This document shows positions 56,419-64,000 of a stretch of 64,000 nt of DNA, piece by piece. The notes beneath the pieces are model-generated. The model had not been told where the DNA came from. It ran no database searches and saw nothing but the letters and a program-made list of their open reading frames with translations. Source of the stretch: Neisseriaceae bacterium ESL0693 (lineage in GTDB: Bacteria > Pseudomonadota > Gammaproteobacteria > Burkholderiales > Neisseriaceae); the NCBI GenBank assembly GCA_029433475.1, contig JAQTIE010000003.1, positions 1-64,000 of the forward strand, given 5' to 3'. The first letter of the stretch is position 1; each line of letters starts with the position of its first letter. A program made the position numbers and the translations under genes.

Positions 56419-57609
56419 ATGGCTAAAGAGAAATTCGAGCGGAGTAAACCGCACGTAAACGTTGGCACCATTGGTCACGTTGACCATGGTAAAACCACAT
56501 TAACAGCTGCGATGTGCACGATTTTGTCAAAGAAATTCGGTGGTGCAGCCAAAGCTTACGATCAGATTGACAATGCTCCGGAAGAAAAAGCCCGCGGCAT
56601 TACCATTAATACCTCACACGTAGAATACGAAACAGCAGAACGTCATTACGCTCACGTAGATTGTCCGGGACACGCGGATTATGTGAAAAACATGATTACC
56701 GGTGCGGCACAGATGGATGGTGCGATTCTGGTGGTATCAGCAGCAGATGGTCCGATGCCACAGACGCGCGAGCACATTTTGCTGGCTCGTCAGGTAGGCG
56801 TACCTTACATCATCGTATACATGAACAAATGTGACATGGTTGATGATGAAGAGTTGCTGGAACTGGTTGAAATGGAAATTCGTGACTTGTTGTCAAGCTA
56901 TGAATTCCCGGGCGATGATGTACCTTTGATCAAAGGTTCAGCCTTGAAAGCACTGGAAGGCGATACATCAGCGATTGGTGAAGAGTCTATCATTGCGTTG
57001 GCTGATGCATTGGATAGCTACATTCCGACACCGGAACGTGCCGTAGACAAACCGTTCCTGTTGCCGATTGAAGATGTATTCTCAATTTCAGGACGTGGTA
57101 CAGTGGTTACAGGACGTGTAGAACGTGGTGTGATCAATGTAGGTGATGAAATTGAGATTGTTGGTCTGAAACCGACAACCAAAACCACCTGTACTGGTGT
57201 TGAAATGTTCCGCAAATTGCTGGATCAGGGACAGGCGGGTGACAATGTAGGTGTATTGTTACGTGGTACCAAACGCGAAGAAGTGGAACGCGGGCAGGTA
57301 TTGGCGAAACCGGGCAGCATTACGCCACACACCAAATTCAAAGCGGAAGTTTATGTATTGAGTAAAGAAGAAGGTGGACGTCATACGCCATTCTTTGCGA
57401 ACTACCGTCCGCAATTCTATTTCCGTACGACAGACGTTACAGGAGCGGTAAGTCTGGGTGAAGGAGTAGAGATGGTGATGCCTGGAGAGAATGTAACGAT
57501 TGAAGTAGAACTGATTCATCCGATAGCGATGGAAGAGGGTTTACGATTTGCGATCCGAGAAGGTGGCCGTACGGTAGGTGCCGGTGTGGTTGCTAAGATC
57601 ATCGCTTAA
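56419..57609 (+). CDS. tuf: elongation factor Tu
   Basis: The 396-residue GTPase has the P-loop [14 protein letters not shown], switch region [25 protein letters not shown] and [11 protein letters not shown], and the three EF-Tu domains through [11 protein letters not shown]. It delivers aminoacyl-tRNA to the ribosome. It sits between tRNA-Thr and tRNA-Trp, the tufB arrangement; only one tuf copy is in this window. Confidence 0.98.
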   Translation: MAKEKFERSKPHVNVGTIGHVDHGKTTLTAAMCTILSKKFGGAAKAYDQIDNAPEEKARGITINTSHVEYETAERHYAHVDCPGHADYVKNMITGAAQMDGAILVVSAADGPMPQTREHILLARQVGVPYIIVYMNKCDMVDDEELLELVEMEIRDLLSSYEFPGDDVPLIKGSALKALEGDTSAIGEESIIALADALDSYIPTPERAVDKPFLLPIEDVFSISGRGTVVTGRVERGVINVGDEIEIVGLKPTTKTTCTGVEMFRKLLDQGQAGDNVGVLLRGTKREEVERGQVLAKPGSITPHTKFKAEVYVLSKEEGGRHTPFFANYRPQFYFRTTDVTGAVSLGEGVEMVMPGENVTIEVELIHPIAMEEGLRFAIREGGRTVGAGVVAKIIA

Positions 57610-57620
57610 GAAAGTTTTGT

Positions 57621-57696
57621 AGGCCAGTAGCTCAATTGGTAGAGTATCGGTCTCCAAAACCGAGGGTTGGGGGTTCGAGACCCTCCTGGCCTGCCA
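57621..57696 (+). tRNA. tRNA-Trp (anticodon CCA)
   Basis: The acceptor AGGCCAG pairs with CTGGCCT; the anticodon loop CTCCAAA gives CCA; the T-loop GTTCGAGAC and an encoded CCA end are present. It lies between tuf and secE. Confidence 0.97.
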
Positions 57697-57703
57697 AAAA
57701 AAT

Positions 57704-57737
57704 AAGACTAACCGGCCCAGTGCCGGTTAGTCTTTTT
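57704..57737 (+). terminator. intrinsic terminator between tRNA-Trp and secE
   Basis: AAGACTAACCGGC (57704-57716) pairs exactly with GCCGGTTAGTCTT (57722-57734) around a 5-base loop and enters a T-run. It ends only about 25 bases before the secE start, so secE must rely on read-through or a promoter overlapping this hairpin. Confidence 0.85.
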
Positions 57738-57761
57738 ATGTACTATCGAAAGGGTGATCGT

Positions 57762-58214
57762 ATGGAGAACAAAGCATCGAAAGATGTGGTAACCAAAACC
57801 AAAGCACAACTCAAAGCTGAGGCAAAACAGAAGCAGCAAGAAGCAGAAAAACGCAGTAAACGCACTGATATGGCTAAATTTGTATTGGCCGCAGTATTGG
57901 TTGCGTTGGGAATATGGCTGTTTTATGCGTTATCAGCCCAGCTCCCTGTGTATGTACGGTATGTATTTCCTCTGATTGGTGTTGTTGCTGCTATCGCTAT
58001 TGTATTTTTGTGGAGTACCATGGGACGTGATTTAATGTCCTATATCCGTGATTCTGTTACAGAGGCTAAAAAAGTGGTATGGCCTGATCGGACAGAAACG
58101 ATACGTATGACATTATTTGTATTAGTGTTTGTGGGTATCTTGTCATTATTTATCTGGGGTGTGGATAGCCTGGTTTCCTGGTTGTTTTATGACATCTTTA
58201 TGAAAAGGGGTTAG
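57762..58214 (+). CDS. secE: preprotein translocase subunit SecE
   Basis: The predicted 150-residue protein ([10 protein letters not shown]) has a charged N-terminus, then two extra membrane helices, then the conserved SecE amphipathic segment [20 protein letters not shown] and a last membrane helix. The three-helix form is usual in proteobacteria. The frame extends upstream across tRNA-Trp, but ATG 57762 is the natural start. nusG follows after 2 bases. Confidence 0.94.
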   Translation: MENKASKDVVTKTKAQLKAEAKQKQQEAEKRSKRTDMAKFVLAAVLVALGIWLFYALSAQLPVYVRYVFPLIGVVAAIAIVFLWSTMGRDLMSYIRDSVTEAKKVVWPDRTETIRMTLFVLVFVGILSLFIWGVDSLVSWLFYDIFMKRG

Positions 58215-58216
58215 AC

Positions 58217-58750
58217 ATGGCAAAACGGTGGTATGTGGTACATGCGTATTCCGGCTTTGAAAAAAATGTACAGAAAACACTGAAAGAGCGCATTGAACGT
58301 GAAGACATGGGCGATTATTTTGGTGAGATTCTGGTGCCGGTGGAAGAAGTGGTGGACATCAAAAATGGCCGCCGTAGCATCACCGAGCGTAAATTTTTTC
58401 CCGGCTATGTACTGGTAGAAATGGATATGACCGATGCTTCCTGGCATTTGGTTAAAAATACCCCTCGTGTCACTGGTTTCATTGGTGGTACAGCCAATAA
58501 GCCGCTACCTATTTCCCAGCGCGAAGTAGATGCTATTCTGCATCAGGTACAAAGCGGCGTTGAGAAACCCAAACCTAAAGTGCTGTTTGATGTCGGACAA
58601 CAGGTTCGAGTAGAAGAAGGACCGTTTAAAGATTTCAATGGTGTGGTAGAAGAAGTGAATTACGAACGCAATAAATTGCGTGTGGCCGTGCAGATTTTCG
58701 GGCGTGAAACACCCGTGGAATTGGAATTTTCGCAGGTAGAAAAAATTTAG
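58217..58750 (+). CDS. nusG: transcription termination/antitermination protein NusG
   Basis: The 177-residue protein has the NGN domain start [40 protein letters not shown] with the central loop, and the KOW motif [20 protein letters not shown]. It links RNA polymerase to Rho and to the ribosome. It is co-transcribed with secE. Confidence 0.97.
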   Translation: MAKRWYVVHAYSGFEKNVQKTLKERIEREDMGDYFGEILVPVEEVVDIKNGRRSITERKFFPGYVLVEMDMTDASWHLVKNTPRVTGFIGGTANKPLPISQREVDAILHQVQSGVEKPKPKVLFDVGQQVRVEEGPFKDFNGVVEEVNYERNKLRVAVQIFGRETPVELEFSQVEKI

Positions 58751-58792
58751 TTAATTTTACGGGTAAAATGCAATATTTACTTGTAAAATTGC

Positions 58793-58821
58793 TTGTAAAA
58801 ACATAAAAAAATCCTTATAAT
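58793..58821 (+). promoter_or_regulatory. promoter of rplK-rplA(-rplJL-rpoBC)
   Basis: TTGTAA (58793-58798), 17 bases and a perfect TATAAT (58816-58821), about 60 bases before the rplK start. It matches the known P-L11 position in other bacteria. Confidence 0.8.
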
Positions 58822-58887
58822 ATCCGGTCTTGTCTTGGGGAGCGGTCATTATGACTGCGATATACCCGTTTATTTGGAGTCTAACAA

Positions 58888-59319
58888 GTGGCAAAGAAAA
58901 TCGTCGGCTACATTAAACTGCAGATTGCTGCAGGTAAAGCCAATCCATCTCCTCCGGTTGGTCCGGCATTGGGTCAGCGCGGTCTGAATATCATGGAATT
59001 TTGTAAAGCCTTTAATGCGGCTACACAAAATGTAGAGCCGGGCTTACCTATTCCGGTAGTGATTACTGCATTTGCAGATAAATCATTCACTTTCGTGATG
59101 AAAACCCCGCCTGCTTCAATTCTGTTGAAAAAAGCAGCCGGATTACAAAAAGGCAGCTCCAATCCTCTGACACAGAAAGTCGGTAAAGTGACTCGTGCGC
59201 AGCTGGAAGAAATTGCCAAAGCCAAAGAACCTGACCTGACTGCTGCTGATCTGGATGCGGCAGTACGTACTATTGCAGGTAGTGCCCGCTCTATGGGTTT
59301 AGATGTGGAGGGCGTGTAA
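58888..59319 (+). CDS. rplK: 50S ribosomal protein L11
   Basis: The 143-residue protein starts at a GTG (58888) after TTGGAGT and reads [38 protein letters not shown], with the rRNA-binding C-terminal domain ending [15 protein letters not shown]. It binds the GTPase-associated centre and the stringent factor region. It is followed directly (no gap) by rplA, and L1 is expected to repress the pair. Confidence 0.97.
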   Translation: MAKKIVGYIKLQIAAGKANPSPPVGPALGQRGLNIMEFCKAFNAATQNVEPGLPIPVVITAFADKSFTFVMKTPPASILLKKAAGLQKGSSNPLTQKVGKVTRAQLEEIAKAKEPDLTAADLDAAVRTIAGSARSMGLDVEGV

Positions 59320-60015
59320 ATGGCAAAATTATCTAAACGTATGCAAGCCATTCGTGCAGCCGTAGAAGGCAATAAATTATACGCTATTGACGATGCATTG
59401 AATGTGGTAAAAGCCAATGCAACTGCCAAATTTGATGAATCTGTTGATGTGGCGATTAATCTGGGTATTGATCCGCGTAAATCCGATCAGGTTATCCGTG
59501 GCTCTGTAGTATTGCCTAAAGGTACTGGTAAAACCGTTCGCGTTGCTGTATTTACTCAGGGTGCCAATGTTGAAGCTGCCAAAGCTGCCGGTGCCGATAT
59601 CGTTGGTTTTGATGATCTGGCTGCGGAAGTTAAAGCAGGTAATCTGAATTTTGATGTGGTGATCGCTTCTCCTGACGCCATGCGTGTTGTCGGCCAGTTA
59701 GGTACTATTTTAGGCCCGCGCGGTTTAATGCCTAATCCTAAAGTGGGTACAGTAACCCCTAATGTGGCCGAAGCGGTTAAAAATGCCAAAGCCGGTCAGG
59801 TTCAATACCGTACCGATAAAGCCGGTATTGTGCATGCCACAGTAGGTCGTGCTTCTTTTGATGTTGCTGACTTGCGTGAAAACTTCAATGCCTTACTGGA
59901 TGCTGTGGTTAAAGCCAAGCCAGCTGCTGCCAAAGGCCAGTATCTGAAGAAAATTGCTGTTTCCAGCACCATGGGCGCAGGTGTCCGTGTAGATACTGGT
60001 TCTATCAGTAACTGA
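59320..60015 (+). CDS. rplA: 50S ribosomal protein L1
   Basis: The 231-residue protein has the L1 signature [20 protein letters not shown] and the N-terminal [18 protein letters not shown]. It forms the L1 stalk, and in E. coli it represses its own rplKA mRNA. Its ATG directly follows the rplK stop codon. Confidence 0.97.
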   Translation: MAKLSKRMQAIRAAVEGNKLYAIDDALNVVKANATAKFDESVDVAINLGIDPRKSDQVIRGSVVLPKGTGKTVRVAVFTQGANVEAAKAAGADIVGFDDLAAEVKAGNLNFDVVIASPDAMRVVGQLGTILGPRGLMPNPKVGTVTPNVAEAVKNAKAGQVQYRTDKAGIVHATVGRASFDVADLRENFNALLDAVVKAKPAAAKGQYLKKIAVSSTMGAGVRVDTGSISN

Positions 60016-60292
60016 TTGTTGTTTGAAAGGTAGTCTGATGATAAGTCAGATTACCTTGAAAGATTCATATTGATAATAATGGTTCATATTACTATCAATA
60101 TGTTGGGCTACTTAGCAATAAGTAGATGTCCAAGACCGTAGGGAATTTGTTCTGCAAATTTTAAAATTTCCCCTACGCAGACGGTAGGCCCAGATCATTC
60201 TATTGTAAGCCTCGCTTATCAATGTCTTTTGGGGTTGCCGCGCTGGGTGGAGTAATAATATTACTCTGATTGAAAACAGTGGGAGGTAGACC
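60016..60292 (+). promoter_or_regulatory. rplJL leader (L10-leader-type structured RNA)
   Basis: This 277-base leader carries at least four hairpins: a 12-bp stem (60027-60038 with 60046-60057, one G-U), a 10-bp perfect stem (60066-60075 with 60093-60102), an imperfect long stem with CGTAGGG near 60137 against CCCTACG near 60178, and GAGTAAT/ATTACTC (60250-60266). In other bacteria the L10-L12 complex binds such a leader to repress rplJL. I infer the same here. Confidence 0.65.
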
Positions 60293-60793
60293 TTGAGTCT
60301 CAATATTGAAACCAAGCAAGCAGCCGTAGCTGAAATTGCCGCCGCAGTAGCGAACGCACAGACTATGGTCATTGCTGAGTATCGTGGTGTCAGTGTTGCC
60401 AGTATGACCGAACTGCGTGCCAATGCCCGTAAAGCAGGTGTTTATCTGCATGTATTGAAAAATACACTGGCTCGTCGTGCAGTTGAGGGAACTACATTTG
60501 CCGATCTGGCTGACCAAATGGTCGGACCATTGGTATATGCTGTTTCTGAAGATCCGGTTGCTGCTGCAAAAGTATTACACCAGTTCTCAAAAAAAGATGA
60601 AAAAATCGTACTTAAAGCCGGTTCTTATAATGGCGATGTGTTGGATGTTGCTCAGGTATCTGAATTAGCATCTATCCCAAGTCAGGAAGAATTGCTGGCC
60701 AAATTGCTGGGCATCATGCAAGCACCTGTTTCTGGTTTTGCACGCGCTCTGGCCGCTTTGTCCGAGAAAAAAGCTGGCGAAGAAGCTGCTTAA
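60293..60793 (+). CDS. rplJ: 50S ribosomal protein L10
   Basis: The 166-residue protein reads [20 protein letters not shown] and has [40 protein letters not shown] and the C-terminal helix that holds L7/L12 dimers. The start codon is TTG at 60293, after a strong GGGAGG site 6 bases upstream; no ATG fits. A weak start with a strong ribosome site fits tight translational control by its leader. Confidence 0.96.
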   Translation: MSLNIETKQAAVAEIAAAVANAQTMVIAEYRGVSVASMTELRANARKAGVYLHVLKNTLARRAVEGTTFADLADQMVGPLVYAVSEDPVAAAKVLHQFSKKDEKIVLKAGSYNGDVLDVAQVSELASIPSQEELLAKLLGIMQAPVSGFARALAALSEKKAGEEAA

Positions 60794-60847
60794 TTCATCT
60801 TTTTATATTTTTATATTCTCAATTATTGATTTTTGGAGTTCAATAGC

Positions 60848-61222
60848 ATGGCTATTACTAAAGAAGACATTTTGGAAGCCGTTGGCAATCTGACCGTAAT
60901 GGAACTGAACGACTTGGTAAAAGCGTTCGAAGAAAAATTTGGCGTTTCTGCCGCTGCCCTGGCTGTTGCTGGTGGTGCTGCTGCCGGTGGTGCTAGCGCT
61001 GCTGAAGAAAAAACCGAATTTGATGTTGTATTGACCGCTGCCGGTGCACAAAAAGTAGGCGTGATCAAAGTGGTTCGTGCTTTGACTGGTCTGGGCTTGA
61101 AAGAAGCCAAAGATTTGGTTGATGGCGCACCTAAAACCATTAAAGAAGGTGTTTCTCAAGCCGAAGCCGATGATATCAAAAAACAACTGGAAGAAGCTGG
61201 CGCTTCTGTCGAAATCAAATAA
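60848..61222 (+). CDS. rplL: 50S ribosomal protein L7/L12
   Basis: The predicted 124-residue protein ([20 protein letters not shown]) has the N-terminal dimer domain, the flexible Ala/Gly hinge ([16 protein letters not shown]) and the C-terminal factor-binding domain [23 protein letters not shown] 60848, after TTGGAG, is the family start; a TTG five codons upstream is not needed. It forms the stalk that recruits elongation factors. Confidence 0.98.
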   Translation: MAITKEDILEAVGNLTVMELNDLVKAFEEKFGVSAAALAVAGGAAAGGASAAEEKTEFDVVLTAAGAQKVGVIKVVRALTGLGLKEAKDLVDGAPKTIKEGVSQAEADDIKKQLEEAGASVEIK

Positions 61223-61238
61223 TTTCAGTTGCGTTTTT

Positions 61239-61273
61239 CAGGCTGGTGGCTTAGGCTACCAGCCTGCTTTCGC
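61239..61273 (+). terminator. attenuator hairpin between rplL and rpoB
   Basis: CAGGCTGGTGGC (61239-61250) pairs with GCTACCAGCCTG (61255-61266) with one G-U pair and a 4-base loop; the tail CTTTCGC is only weakly T-rich. Partial termination here, as in the E. coli rplL-rpoB spacer, would keep rpoB below ribosomal protein levels. Confidence 0.65.
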
Positions 61274-61435
61274 TTGTCTGACACAAGTGAATTTTTATAA
61301 AAATTTACATTAAATTCAATTTTTTTCATAATTTTACTTTAGATCATTAGGTAGTCTGACCGTATTAATGATCCGTTAGATGCTTGAGTGTTTATAAAAA
61401 GTTACTTGCCAAACCTCCCTATTTGGAGACTGTCC

Positions 61436-64000
61436 ATGTCCTACTCCTTTACTGAAAAAAAACGCATCCGCAAGAGTTTTGCCAAGCGCGCTAATGTGTT
61501 GGAAGTGCCGTTTCTGTTGGCGACGCAGTTGGATTCTTATGCGCAGTTTTTGCAGATGGAAAAACCTTTTGACCAGCGTGCTGATGCTGGTTTACAGGCA
61601 GCTTTCCAATCTATTTTTCCGATTGTAAGCCATAATGGCTATGCTCGTTTGGAGTTTTCCCATTATGTTTTGGGTGAACCTCTGTTTGACATTGCTGAAT
61701 GTCAGTTACGCGGTATTACCTATGCGGCGCCATTGCGTGCGCGTATCCGCCTGGTGATTCTGGATAAGGAATCATCTAAGCCGAATGTGGTTAAAGAGGT
61801 GCGTGAAAACGAAGTATACATGGGCGAAATCCCATTAATGACACCCAGTGGTTCTTTTATAATCAATGGTACTGAGCGTGTTATTGTGTCGCAGTTGCAT
61901 CGTTCACCTGGTGTCTTTTTCGAGCATGACCGTGGTAAATCACATTCATCAGGTAAATTACTGTTTTCAGCACGTATTATTCCTTATCGTGGTTCATGGC
62001 TGGATTTTGAGTTTGACCCGAAAGACTTGCTGTATTTCCGTATTGACCGTCGCCGTAAGATGCCGGTAACCATTCTGTTGAAAGCATTAGGTTATACCCC
62101 AGAACAGATTCTGGATATGTTTTATGATACCGAGCGGTTTTACTTAAGTGCTGACGGTATTCAGACTGACCTGATTGCCTCCCGTATCAAAGGAGAAACT
62201 GCCAAATTTGATCTGGTTGATCAGAATGGTAAGGTTTTAGTGCAAAAAGGCAAACGCATTAATGCTAAAAATATCCGTGATATTGTTGCTGCCGATATTA
62301 AACGCTTGGAAGTCGATCCGGAAAATCTGATTGGTAAGGTGCTGGCTGCTGATGTGATCGTACCCGATACCGGCGAAGTATTAGCCAAAACCAATGATGA
62401 AATTACTGAAGAATTATTGGCACAATTCGATATTCAGGGTATTAAAGAAATCACCACACTGTACATCAATGATTTAGATCAGGGTGGTTATATTTCCAAT
62501 ACCTTGCGGACGGATGAAGTAGAAGGTCAGCAGGCAGCACGCGTGGCGATTTATCGCATGATGCGCCCGGGTGAACCACCCACGGAAGATGCTGTTGAAG
62601 CTTTATTTCATCGCTTGTTCTTCAGTGAAGACAGTTATGATCTGTCACGTGTAGGCCGGATGAAATTCAATACCCGTACCTATGAGCAGAAATTATCGGA
62701 AACACAGCAGAATTCCTGGTATGGCCGCTTAATGACCCAGACCTTTGCCAATGCCAGCAAAGAAGGTGAGCATGTACTGACTTTACCGGATATCGTATCC
62801 GTGATTGCTACTTTGGTGGAATTGCGTAATGGCCATGGCGAAGTGGATGATATCGATCACCTGGGTAACCGTCGTGTGCGTTCTGTGGGCGAACTGGCTG
62901 AAAATCAGTTTCGCAGTGGTTTATCGCGTGTTGAGCGTGCGGTGAAAGAGCGTCTGAATCAGGCTGAATCAGAAAACCTGATGCCGCATGACCTGATCAA
63001 TGCCAAGCCAGTATCTGCGGCCATTAAAGAATTTTTCGGTTCCAGCCAGTTATCACAGTTTATGGATCAGACTAATCCTTTGTCTGAAATAACCCATAAA
63101 CGCCGTGTCTCTGCCTTGGGTCCGGGTGGTCTGACGCGTGAACGTGCCGGCTTTGAAGTGCGTGACGTGCACCCAACCCATTATGGCCGTGTCTGCCCGA
63201 TTGAAACGCCAGAAGGCCCGAACATTGGCCTGATCAATTCGCTGGCGGTGTATGCACGTACCAATGAATATGGTTTTCTGGAAACCCCGTACCGCCGTGT
63301 TGTTGACGGTAAAGTCACCAATGAGATTGATTATCTGTCTGCGATTGAAGAAGGACGTTTTGTCATTGCGCAGGCTAATGCCAATCTGGATGCCGAAGGC
63401 CGCATCATTGGCGATTTGGTGACTTGTCGTGAAAAAGGCGAAACCATTGTGGCTACGCCTGATCGTGTCCAGTACATGGACGTAGCGACTGGTCAGGTGG
63501 TGTCTGTGGCTGCCTCATTGATTCCGTTTCTGGAACACGATGACGCCAACCGTGCTTTGATGGGTGCCAACATGCAACGTCAGGCAGTGCCTTGTTTGCG
63601 CGCTGAAAAACCATTGGTGGGTACAGGTATCGAGCGTTCGGTAGCGATTGATAGTGCTACAGCGATTGCTGCCCGCCGTGGCGGGGTGGTGGAGTATGTG
63701 GACGCCAATCGTGTGGTGGTTCGGGTTAATGATGATGAAGCTTTGGCCGGTGAAGTAGGTGTGGATATCTACAATCTGATGAAGTTTACCCGTTCTAATC
63801 AGTCGACCAACATCAATCAGCGACCAGCGGTACAAAAAGGTGATGTGATTCAGCGTGGTGATGTGATTGCCGATGGTGCGTCTACGGATCTGGGTGAACT
63901 GGCGCTGGGTCAGAACATGACCATTGCCTTTATGCCGTGGAATGGTTACAACTATGAAGATTCGATTCTGATTTCAGAGCGTGTGGTGGCCGGTGATCGC
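61436..64000 (+). CDS. rpoB: DNA-directed RNA polymerase subunit beta, partial (N-terminal part)
   Basis: The frame starts at ATG 61436 ([20 protein letters not shown]) after TTGGAG and is open for 855 codons to the window edge. It contains the rifampicin-pocket region ([20 protein letters not shown], then [20 protein letters not shown]) with wild-type residues and the following [20 protein letters not shown]. It is the beta subunit of RNA polymerase. rpoC is expected just beyond the window. Confidence 0.98.
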   Translation, partial: MSYSFTEKKRIRKSFAKRANVLEVPFLLATQLDSYAQFLQMEKPFDQRADAGLQAAFQSIFPIVSHNGYARLEFSHYVLGEPLFDIAECQLRGITYAAPLRARIRLVILDKESSKPNVVKEVRENEVYMGEIPLMTPSGSFIINGTERVIVSQLHRSPGVFFEHDRGKSHSSGKLLFSARIIPYRGSWLDFEFDPKDLLYFRIDRRRKMPVTILLKALGYTPEQILDMFYDTERFYLSADGIQTDLIASRIKGETAKFDLVDQNGKVLVQKGKRINAKNIRDIVAADIKRLEVDPENLIGKVLAADVIVPDTGEVLAKTNDEITEELLAQFDIQGIKEITTLYINDLDQGGYISNTLRTDEVEGQQAARVAIYRMMRPGEPPTEDAVEALFHRLFFSEDSYDLSRVGRMKFNTRTYEQKLSETQQNSWYGRLMTQTFANASKEGEHVLTLPDIVSVIATLVELRNGHGEVDDIDHLGNRRVRSVGELAENQFRSGLSRVERAVKERLNQAESENLMPHDLINAKPVSAAIKEFFGSSQLSQFMDQTNPLSEITHKRRVSALGPGGLTRERAGFEVRDVHPTHYGRVCPIETPEGPNIGLINSLAVYARTNEYGFLETPYRRVVDGKVTNEIDYLSAIEEGRFVIAQANANLDAEGRIIGDLVTCREKGETIVATPDRVQYMDVATGQVVSVAASLIPFLEHDDANRALMGANMQRQAVPCLRAEKPLVGTGIERSVAIDSATAIAARRGGVVEYVDANRVVVRVNDDEALAGEVGVDIYNLMKFTRSNQSTNINQRPAVQKGDVIQRGDVIADGASTDLGELALGQNMTIAFMPWNGYNYEDSILISERVVAGDR

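Noticed and set aside
58974-59429. 151-codon minus-strand frame across rplK and rplA
   Set aside because: It is antisense to two unmistakable ribosomal protein genes and reflects their codon bias.

Overview
The window reads as a chromosomal segment of a betaproteobacterium of the family Neisseriaceae with AT-rich spacers. The evidence is an MtrR/MtrCDE-type efflux locus, neisserial-type type IV pilus genes (pilF-pilG-pilD, pilT-pilU), SlyX ending in IPPHY, and the order tuf-tRNA-Trp-secE-nusG-rplK-rplA-rplJ-rplL-rpoB. Protein resemblance and long AT-rich gaps suggest a host-associated genus such as Snodgrassella, but this is inference without a database search. I see no prophage, intact insertion sequence, CRISPR array or rRNA gene.

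Layout. 0-4.4 kb: trmL (cut by the window edge), a 1.1-kb gene-free AT-rich stretch, a LysE exporter, xerC, a thioesterase and mtrR. 4.5-10.7 kb: mtrCDE, divergent from mtrR, with an AcrR/MtrR-type palindrome inside its promoter. 10.8-11.7 kb: rpmB-rpmG and slyX. 12.1-13.3 kb: a membrane acyltransferase interrupted by a frameshift. 13.7-19.8 kb: a probable Fur-controlled haem uptake operon (TonB receptor, hmuS, hmuT, hmuU, hmuV). 19.9-23.7 kb: a zinc alcohol dehydrogenase, a structured spacer and a polar amino acid ABC importer. 23.7-25.2 kb: grpE with a sigma-32-like promoter and a decayed SGNH hydrolase gene. 25.5-40.9 kb, all on the minus strand: murA/bolA, an ABC exporter, yacG-zapD-coaE-pilD-pilG-pilF, recJ with its conserved neighbour, an M61 peptidase, a GapB-like GAPDH and a membrane protein; folD follows.

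42-56 kb: tRNA-Pro/Arg/His, lpxB-rnhB, dksA, yggT, yggS, pilT, pilU, murU, ruvC, dprA-smg, topA, rsmD and a ferredoxin. 56-64 kb: tRNA-Tyr/Gly/Thr-tuf-tRNA-Trp-secE-nusG, then rplKAJL and rpoB, which runs off the window.

Most of the window is core genome. The accessory or unusual content lies in the efflux and haem loci, the frameshifted acyltransferase (an in-frame T_TTA_AAA slippery heptamer sits where the frame changes), the SGNH pseudogene, a spacer with nested inverted repeats at 21.0-21.3 kb, and several long perfect-stem hairpins without U-tracts at gene ends. I do not see a clear, wholly new multi-gene system.
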